This document shows positions 6,634 through 10,913 of a stretch of 10,913 nucleotides of DNA, piece by piece. The position numbers and the translations under genes were made by a program. Below the pieces are notes generated by a model. That model was not told the origin of the DNA and did no database searches. It saw nothing but the letters and a program-made list of their open reading frames with translations. How positions within the stretch are numbered: the stretch's first letter is position 1; every line of letters starts with the position of its first letter. The DNA comes from Gammaproteobacteria bacterium (GTDB lineage Bacteria > Pseudomonadota > Gammaproteobacteria > UBA5335 > SLRW01): NCBI GenBank assembly GCA_007130745.1, contig SLRW01000002.1, positions 1 to 10,913 of the forward strand, written 5' to 3'.

Positions 6634-6661
6634 TCACTTACGATTGTTAATCGTAAGTGAC
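6633..6661. repeat. Perfect 13-bp hairpin holding the nitroreductase stop codon in its loop
   Basis: Arms 6633-6645 (GTCACTTACGATT) and 6649-6661 are exact reverse complements around GTT. The convergent minus-strand gene ends here: its TAA stop occupies 6647-6649 and its last four codons lie in the right arm. No T tract follows on the minus strand. Together with the 24-bp repeat at nadE it bounds the junction, each side ending in a hairpin over a stop codon. Confidence 0.9.
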
Positions 6662-7168
6662 TAATTCGTCGAGGCGGCGACGGGGGGTGGGCTCGGGCAG
6701 CTCGGCGGCGTAGCCGATACTGAGCATGGCTACCGGTGTGTAGTGCGCTGGCATGTTCAGCAGCTTTGCCAGGGCTGCACTGTCGAATTCTCCCACCCAG
6801 GTTGAGCCCATGCCGGCGGCCACCACGGCCAGCTGGGCATAGGTGGCGGCGATGGTGGCGTCCTGGATGGCGTACAGTTGCGCGCCTCGCTCGCCGAACT
6901 CGCCGGCCGAGCGCTCGCTGTCGGCACAGAACACCAGGCATACGGGCGCGTCGCGCACGAAATCCTGATTGCGACTGGCCCGGGCCAGCGCATCACGCCG
7001 GTCGGACTCGCTGATCACGTAAATGTGGTAGGCCTGCAGATCGCCTGCCGATGGCGCGGCGCAGGCGGTTTCCAGGATGGCGTGAAGGCCTTCGCGACTG
7101 ACCGGTGCATCGTTGCGATAGCGCCGCACCGAGTGGCGGTGGCGTACGGTTTCAAAAAAATCCCGCAT
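6647..7168 (-). CDS. Nitroreductase-family flavoprotein
   Basis: A 173-residue FMN-dependent oxidoreductase of the NfsB/nitroreductase fold; the physiological substrate cannot be read from sequence. The N-terminal FMN-phosphate motif is RHSVRRY (11-17), followed by the family segment APSAGDLQAYHIYVI (38-52), where most relatives have APSAGNLQPW. The alanine-rich helix IQDATIAATYAQLAVVAAGMG (about 101-121) leads into STWVGEF, and LSIGYAAE (149-156) is the usual last strand. It is shorter than E. coli NfsB (217 aa) but comparable to compact members of the family. ATG 7168 has a GGGGGAA stretch about 10 nt upstream. It lies 81 nt after bamD in the same direction and may be co-transcribed with it, although an inverted repeat in that gap could mark its own control. 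Its stop codon sits in a hairpin loop. Likely roles are reduction of quinones or nitro compounds, but this is family inference. Confidence 0.88.
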   Translation of the reverse strand: MRDFFETVRHRHSVRRYRNDAPVSREGLHAILETACAAPSAGDLQAYHIYVISESDRRDALARASRNQDFVRDAPVCLVFCADSERSAGEFGERGAQLYAIQDATIAATYAQLAVVAAGMGSTWVGEFDSAALAKLLNMPAHYTPVAMLSIGYAAELPEPTPRRRLDELVTYD

Positions 7169-7186
7169 GACCGGTTGTTCCCCCCT

Positions 7187-7228
7187 GGCTGTGTATTGGG
7201 CAATGGCCGACTATTACAGTACACAGCC
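7187..7228. promoter_or_regulatory. 9-bp inverted repeat upstream of the nitroreductase gene; possible operator or mRNA hairpin
   Basis: GGCTGTGTA (7187-7195) and TACACAGCC (7220-7228) are exact reverse complements with a 24-bp spacer. Their centres are 33 bp apart, close to three helical turns. It lies 19 bp before the nitroreductase ATG, within the 81-bp bamD-nitroreductase gap. It could be a paired operator, a looped hairpin in the transcript, or chance. No regulator gene lies nearby. Confidence 0.35.
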
Positions 7229-7249
7229 CGGCGCTTCGGCAACAGGGTT

Positions 7250-8008
7250 TCAGGGGCTGCGGTTACCGAAAGAAGCCTCGTAGACGCGCCGGGTATCCTC
7301 GGCCAGTTCCGGCAGGTCCAGCTCAATGTAGCTGGTTTCAAGCAGGCGCAGGGTTTGCGGCAGCACGGTGGCTTCGGGGTAGCGCGCGATCAGGTCGGTG
7401 GCGCGGTTGGCCGCGGCGAGCCAGGCTTCACGTTCAATGTAGTATTCGATTACGCCGAGTTCGTGCCGGGCGAGGCGGTTATAGAGGTAGACCATGCGCT
7501 GGCGGGCGTCAGCGACGTATTCGCTGTCAGGATAGCGCCGCAGCAGCAGCGTGAAGTCCTGGAAGGCGCCGCGCGCCGGTTCGGGATCCATGGGTGAGCG
7601 ATCCAGACGCCAGCGGCTGCGTTCCAGGAAACGCACCGTGCGATCGAACTGGACCACGCCGCGCATGTATTGCACCCAGACGCTGTCGGGGTGCCCCGGG
7701 TTTTCGTTGAGAAAGCGGTCAGCGGTGGACAGCGCGGCGTCCCACTGTTGCATCTGATGGTGGCTGCGTATCAGCTCCAGTTGTGCGCGCCGGGCGTAGG
7801 CGCCGAAGGGGTAACGGGCTTCCAGGGCATTCAGGCGATCAATGGCTTCCGGCCAGTTTGCGGTTTCCAGGGCCTCCTGGGCGTGGTCGTACATTTGCTG
7901 GGGCGAACGGCTGATGTCGTCCCTGGGGGCAGCCGCGCAGGCGACCAGTGTCAGGACGAGCGCCAGCAGCGGGAGGTGGCGCAGTGTCGTGATAAACTTG
8001 TGCGGCAT
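7250..8008 (-). CDS. bamD: BamD, outer-membrane protein assembly lipoprotein
   Basis: An essential lipoprotein of the BAM complex, anchored in the inner leaflet of the outer membrane, where it helps BamA fold beta-barrel proteins. With the start at ATG 8008 it has 252 residues (E. coli 245). Residues 1-23 form a lipoprotein signal peptide (MPHKFITTLRHLPLLALVLT) with lipobox LVAC. C24 is the lipidated residue, followed by Ala rather than Asp, fitting outer-membrane sorting. The rest is TPR-like helical repeats, starting at SPQQMYDHAQEALETANWPEAI and including LEARYPFGAYARRAQLELI, RYPDSEYVADARQRMVYLYN and the BamD-typical HELGVIEYYIEREAWLAAANR. The open frame extends upstream to 8167, but that would place 53 unrelated residues before the signal peptide. 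AGGA lies about 10 nt before the chosen ATG. It diverges from rluD-pgeF, the conserved arrangement in gammaproteobacteria. Confidence 0.96.
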   Translation of the reverse strand: MPHKFITTLRHLPLLALVLTLVACAAAPRDDISRSPQQMYDHAQEALETANWPEAIDRLNALEARYPFGAYARRAQLELIRSHHQMQQWDAALSTADRFLNENPGHPDSVWVQYMRGVVQFDRTVRFLERSRWRLDRSPMDPEPARGAFQDFTLLLRRYPDSEYVADARQRMVYLYNRLARHELGVIEYYIEREAWLAAANRATDLIARYPEATVLPQTLRLLETSYIELDLPELAEDTRRVYEASFGNRSP

Positions 8009-8192
8009 TTTCAGGGGGTCCTGCAAGCCGGGGCGGGAAGGCGCCGCCGCCGGATGGTGATCGTAAAAAACGAGCCGGCGCCAGTGTGCTCTGATACTGC
8101 GCCGAAGCGTGACTGCCGGGAGAGTATAACGTTGTGATCTGTTTGCGACCATGCCTGGCGTCAACAATACCGACTTCCGGACCCGCGCTGCG
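8009..8192. promoter_or_regulatory. Divergent bamD/rluD intergenic region with possible back-to-back -10 boxes
   Basis: This 184-bp gap separates two divergent genes and must hold promoters for both. The best patch is around GTATAACGTT. It gives TATAAC (8125-8130) on the plus strand and TATACT (complement of 8123-8128) on the minus strand, so the two -10 candidates overlap. Neither has a good -35 box at the right spacing, so both assignments are weak. No hairpins or repeats stand out elsewhere in the gap. Confidence 0.25.
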
Positions 8193-9158
8193 ATGAATCA
8201 AACAACCGTATTGCATGAAGGGCCGGTGCCTGAGGAGTACACCGGGGCACGACTGGATGTGGTGGTGGCGCAACTGGTGCCTGGGGTTTCCCGCAACCGC
8301 TTGCAGGCCTGGCTGCGTGAGGGCTATGTACGAGTCAATGGTGAAGTGGTGACGCGTCCGCGTACGTTGGTGCAGGCCGGTGATTATCTGCGGGTCGAGC
8401 GTCCGCCGCCGGTCAGTGAACCGACGATTGAGCCGCAGTCCATCACTCTGGATGTGCTCTACGAGGATGCGGCGCTGCTGGTGATTAACAAGCCCGCCGG
8501 GTTGGTGGTGCACCCGGGCGCCGGCAACCCTGACGGCACCTTGCAGAATGCCCTGTTGCACCGCGCGCCGGAGCTGGCGGATGTGCCGCGCTCCGGGCTG
8601 GTACATCGGCTGGATAAGGATACCTCCGGGGTGCTGGTGGTGGCGCGCACCCTGGCGGCGCATACCGTGCTGGCGGCAGCGCTCCAGCGCCGCGAAATCG
8701 GTCGTGAATACGATGCCGTGGTGCTGGGCGAGATGATCAGTGGCGGCACGGTGGATGAACCGATGGGACGGCATCCGGTGGATCGCAAACGGATGGCAGT
8801 GCGTCGGGATGGTCGGCCGGCGATTACCCATTATCGTATTGCCGAACGCTATCGGGGGTTTACCCGCCTGAAGGTGACGCTGGAAACGGGGCGTACGCAC
8901 CAGATCCGGGTACACATGGCAGCGCTGGGTTACCCGATCGTGGGTGATCCCGTGTATGGTGGCCGCCGGCGTTTGCCGGCCGGATTGCCGGCCGGGCTGC
9001 GTGAGCAGGTGCAGGGTTTTTCGCGCCAGGCTCTGCATGCGAAACGATTGTCGCTGCTGCATCCGGAGACGGATGAGCAGTTCGTGTGGGAAGCGCCCTG
9101 GCCTGATGACCTCGGCGCGCTGGTCGCCATGCTGGCGGAGATGGCGCCGCCGCAGTGA
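8193..9158 (+). CDS. rluD: RluD, 23S rRNA pseudouridine synthase
   Basis: Isomerises uridines in helix 69 of 23S rRNA (positions 1911/1915/1917 in E. coli), needed for normal ribosome assembly and decoding. Starting at ATG 8193 the protein has 321 residues (E. coli 326). An N-terminal S4 RNA-binding domain covers about 18-75 (GARLDVVVAQLVPGVSRNRLQAWL, VRVNGEVV). The RluA-type catalytic domain has YEDAALLVINKPAGLVVHPG, then SGLVHRLDKDTSGVLVVART with catalytic D141, and LETGRTHQIRVHMAALGYPIVGDPVYG near the end. The frame is open upstream to ATG 8151, but those 14 residues are absent from relatives and have no ribosome site. CCGGA lies about 12 nt before the chosen ATG, so translation initiation looks weak either way. 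A 12-bp tandem duplication encodes LPAGLPAG after VYGGRRR. It is followed by pgeF, as in E. coli. Confidence 0.96.
   Translation: MNQTTVLHEGPVPEEYTGARLDVVVAQLVPGVSRNRLQAWLREGYVRVNGEVVTRPRTLVQAGDYLRVERPPPVSEPTIEPQSITLDVLYEDAALLVINKPAGLVVHPGAGNPDGTLQNALLHRAPELADVPRSGLVHRLDKDTSGVLVVARTLAAHTVLAAALQRREIGREYDAVVLGEMISGGTVDEPMGRHPVDRKRMAVRRDGRPAITHYRIAERYRGFTRLKVTLETGRTHQIRVHMAALGYPIVGDPVYGGRRRLPAGLPAGLREQVQGFSRQALHAKRLSLLHPETDEQFVWEAPWPDDLGALVAMLAEMAPPQ
8973..8996 (+). repeat. 12-bp tandem duplication inside rluD
   Basis: TTGCCGGCCGGA (8973-8984) is followed directly by TTGCCGGCCGGG (8985-8996). It keeps the frame and encodes LPAG twice, in a variable surface loop after the VYGG motif where the family tolerates insertions. 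It probably arose by replication slippage and is unlikely to matter for function. Confidence 0.75.
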
Positions 9159-9204
9159 ATTTGTCTGTGACAATCAGCGTGACGCGAATTTCCGGAGGGT
9201 GATT

Positions 9205-9996
9205 GTGAACAACAAGACAGCCAGCCCCTCTGATCTGGAATGGCAGAGCGGCTTGCCGGTAGTGGTTCCCGACTGGCCGGCGCCGCCTGGTGTGCGGGCA
9301 TGCACCACCACGCGTCAGGGCGGGGTCAGTCGCGACGGCATGGAAAGCCTGAATCTCAGCGCGGGCGTTGGGGATGTAGCCGAGGCGGTGGCCGAGAATC
9401 GTCGCCGGCTGTTACATGCGCAGGACCTGCCGACGGACCCCGTCTGGCTGGAACAGGTGCATGGCGATCGCGTCCTGCACTTGCCTGATCATGGGCGACA
9501 GCCGCCGCAGGCCGATGGCGTCTGGACGGATCGTCCGGGGCATGTGTGCGCGGTGCTGACTGCGGATTGTTTACCGGTGCTGTTGTGCAGTCGCGAAGGC
9601 GACCGGGTCGCGTCGGTACATGCGGGCTGGCGCGGCCTGGCGGAGGGCGTGATTGAGGCGGCTGTCACCGCCCTGGGAGGTGCCCGGGCCGATCTGCTGG
9701 CCTGGTTGGGGCCGGCCATATCGCAGGATGCTTTCGAGGTCGGGCCGGAGGTGCGCCGCGCTTTTGTCCGCGATGACCCCGGCGCCGCGCCGTGTTTTCA
9801 GGCAGGGCAGGGCGATCGCTGGCACGCTGATCTTTATGCTCTGGCCCGGCGTCGGCTGGCACGGGTGGACGTCCATGAAGTCTGGGGCGGGCACTGGTGT
9901 ACCGCCGGGCAGTCGCAATGGTTCTATTCCCACAGGCGTGATGGAGTTTGCGGGCGCATGGCTTCGCTGATCTGGCTGGCCGGGGAGGCGGGTTGA
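9205..9996 (+). CDS. pgeF: PgeF (YfiH/polyphenol oxidase family), peptidoglycan editing factor
   Basis: Member of the YfiH/DUF152 family. In E. coli the protein removes wrongly incorporated L-Ser from UDP-MurNAc precursors; other members were described as laccase-like or as purine nucleoside enzymes. The 263 residues contain the conserved metal/catalytic set: H86 in EQVHGDRV, C122 in LTADCLPVLL and H139 in SVHAGWRGLAEGVI. Further family motifs are ACTTTRQGGVS (32-42), WLGPAIS and FEVGPEV, and the C-terminal YSHRRDGVCGRMASLIWL. The start is GTG 9205, with GGAGG 6 nt upstream; an alternative GTG at 9199 is too close to that site. The open frame continues much further upstream but overlaps rluD out of frame. 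It is 46 nt after rluD, the conserved rluD-pgeF pair. Its TGA overlaps or closely precedes the start of the ZIP gene. Confidence 0.95.
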   Translation: MNNKTASPSDLEWQSGLPVVVPDWPAPPGVRACTTTRQGGVSRDGMESLNLSAGVGDVAEAVAENRRRLLHAQDLPTDPVWLEQVHGDRVLHLPDHGRQPPQADGVWTDRPGHVCAVLTADCLPVLLCSREGDRVASVHAGWRGLAEGVIEAAVTALGGARADLLAWLGPAISQDAFEVGPEVRRAFVRDDPGAAPCFQAGQGDRWHADLYALARRRLARVDVHEVWGGHWCTAGQSQWFYSHRRDGVCGRMASLIWLAGEAG

Positions 9997-10001
9997 CGGG
10001 T

Positions 10002-10790
10002 ATGCCGGTGCTGGGATGGATCGTTCTGTTCTGCGTGTTTGGCGGCGTGCTGAGCGTGCTTGCTGCCGGCCTGTTTTTGTTGTTCCCCCGGGCCGTACGT
10101 GCGCGTTTGTTGCCGCATTTGATCAGTTTTGCCACCGGTGCGCTGCTCGGCGCAGCCTTGCTGGCGCTGTTGCCGCATGCGCTCACCGATGCCAATGCTG
10201 ATCCCCATATGATCGGTCTGACCCTGCTGGCCGGCCTGCTGGTGTTTTTCCTGCTGGAGAAGATGGTGCTGTGGCGCCATTTTCACTATGTAGGTGATGA
10301 AGACGCCGGGGATGATCCGGCCGCTTCGGGCGATCATGATCATCGCGCCGACGGCACGCTGATCCTGATCGGTGATGGCCTGCACAATTTGGTGGATGGC
10401 GTGCTGATTGCCGCCGCCTTCCTCACCGACATCCATCTGGGCATTGTCACGGCGCTGGCAGTGGCGGCGCATGAAGTGCCGCAGGAAGTCGGCGATTTCG
10501 CGATTTTGCTCAACAGCGGTTTCAGCCGCCTGCGCGCGCTGGCCTTTAATGTGCTGAGCAGTCTGGCCACAGTGGTCGGCGGGGTGGTGGCCTGGTTTGC
10601 CCTGCAGGATCTGACCATGTTGTTGCCCTATGTGCTGGCGGTGGCTGCCTCCAGTTTTATCTATGTGGCGGTGGCCGATCTGATTCCCGGTCTGCACAAA
10701 CACACCGACGCCCGCTCCGGTGTCCAGCAGATCGTGCTGATCCTGCTCGGCGTCGCCGTGATCGCGCTCGCGCACAGTGCGTTGCACTGA
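10002..10790 (+). CDS. ZIP-family divalent metal transporter
   Basis: An inner-membrane protein that most likely imports zinc or another divalent metal (Fe, Mn). It has 262 residues and about seven to eight hydrophobic helices. The ZIP signatures are clear: GDGLHNLVDGVLIAAAF (H128, N129, D132) in one helix and AVAAHEVPQEVGDFAILL (H157, E158, Q161, E162) in the next, together the intramembrane metal site. The loop before them is acidic and His-rich (VGDEDAGDD, GDHDHRAD), as often seen for metal capture. A second charged stretch (PGLHKHTD) precedes the last helix. The start is uncertain: ATG 10002 is 13 nt after GGAGG, while TTG 9993 overlaps the pgeF TGA as TTGA only 4 nt after it and would add three residues. 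Either way translation is probably coupled to pgeF. In many relatives clpB follows pgeF instead. The metal cannot be assigned from sequence alone. Confidence 0.92.
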   Translation: MPVLGWIVLFCVFGGVLSVLAAGLFLLFPRAVRARLLPHLISFATGALLGAALLALLPHALTDANADPHMIGLTLLAGLLVFFLLEKMVLWRHFHYVGDEDAGDDPAASGDHDHRADGTLILIGDGLHNLVDGVLIAAAFLTDIHLGIVTALAVAAHEVPQEVGDFAILLNSGFSRLRALAFNVLSSLATVVGGVVAWFALQDLTMLLPYVLAVAASSFIYVAVADLIPGLHKHTDARSGVQQIVLILLGVAVIALAHSALH

Positions 10791-10791
10791 T

Positions 10792-10820
10792 CCCTCCGGG
10801 AAGCTGCGCTTCCCGGAGGG
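10792..10820 (+). terminator. Strong hairpin after the ZIP gene, likely operon terminator
   Basis: A perfect 13-bp stem, CCCTCCGGGAAGC (10792-10804) with its exact complement 10808-10820 and a TGC loop, starts 2 nt after the ZIP stop. What follows is CGTTTCAAGTTTTC, T-rich but not a clean T run, so termination may be partial or Rho-assisted. Position and strength make it the likely 3' end of rluD-pgeF-ZIP. Confidence 0.7.
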
Positions 10821-10821
10821 C

Positions 10822-10842
10822 GTTTCAAGTTTTCAGTTTTCA
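10822..10842 (+). repeat. Three 7-bp units GTTTCAA/GTTTTCA
   Basis: Straight after the terminator hairpin come GTTTCAA (10822), GTTTTCA (10829) and GTTTTCA (10836), then a G. On the other strand this is a TGAAAAC repeat. I recall similar TGAAAAC-type runs between genes in many bacteria, often as part of dispersed intergenic repeats. It also supplies the T-rich tail of the terminator. Confidence 0.6.
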
Positions 10843-10913
10843 GATGATCTTGCGCCTTCGGCGCTTCGATGATGTGCCGCGCTGAAGCGCGACATTCGTT
10901 ACCCACCCAATCA
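10843..10913. other. Hairpin-rich non-coding tail at the right edge
   Basis: I see no gene in the last 71 bases. Two small GC hairpins stand out: GCGCC-TTC-GGCGC (10852-10864) and CGCGC-TGAA-GCGCG (10878-10891). Their loops and spacing resemble palindromic intergenic repeats. The window ends before any following gene can be recognised. Confidence 0.5.

Noticed and set aside
6439..6661. CRISPR array as an explanation for the repeats after nadE
   Set aside because: Units are 8 bp and contiguous with no spacers, and no cas genes are in the window.
8009..8167. Longer bamD reading upstream to 8167
   Set aside because: It would put 53 Arg-rich residues before a clear lipoprotein signal peptide and destroy lipid sorting.
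7839..9173. Long minus-strand frame (444 codons) across rluD and the bamD 5' end
   Set aside because: It overlaps two confident genes, has shadow-like composition and no ribosome site or domain.
9924..10787. Minus-strand frame (287 codons) opposite the ZIP gene
   Set aside because: It is exactly antisense to a clear membrane transporter; the His- and Gln-rich translation is the usual mirror of Leu/Val/Ala codons.

Overview
The window is a GC-rich stretch of chromosome from a gammaproteobacterium. The strongest pointer is the gene set and its order: pilR-pilS with a PP0621-type small gene, bamD, and rluD-pgeF sit close together, much as I recall them in Pseudomonas and related groups. Here sucC-sucD-nadE and a nitroreductase gene lie between the pil block and bamD. 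Almost all of the protein-coding content is conserved housekeeping. I see no phage, transposase, CRISPR, toxin-antitoxin or secretion genes, and no tRNA or rRNA.

Layout. (1) On the minus strand, reading leftwards from about 2486, are a PP0621-family small membrane protein, the sensor kinase PilS and the sigma-54 activator PilR, which is cut by the left edge; this is a type IV pilus two-component operon. (2) On the plus strand from 2612 are sucC, sucD (succinyl-CoA synthetase beta and alpha) and nadE (glutamine-dependent NAD+ synthetase). sucC and sucD are separated by 151 bp, which is unusual for this pair. (3) Between 6439 and 6661 lies a complex non-coding junction made of perfect hairpins, an intrinsic terminator and two arrays of 8-bp repeats in opposite orientation; the stop codons of the two convergent genes lie inside its two outer hairpins. 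(4) On the minus strand are bamD (outer-membrane assembly lipoprotein) and, downstream of it, a small nitroreductase-family flavoprotein. (5) On the plus strand, divergent from bamD, are rluD (23S rRNA pseudouridine synthase), pgeF (peptidoglycan editing factor) and a ZIP-family metal transporter, ending in a strong hairpin and a short repeat-rich tail.

Functionally the genes cover pilus regulation, the TCA cycle and NAD supply, outer-membrane protein assembly, ribosome maturation, cell-wall quality control and metal uptake. The genes themselves are well-known families with their key residues intact. The unusual material is between them: three gene junctions carry different short-period degenerate repeats (9, 8 and 7 bp) and hairpins, the most elaborate being the nadE/nitroreductase junction. 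I found no convincing new protein system. That intergenic architecture is the best candidate for something undescribed.
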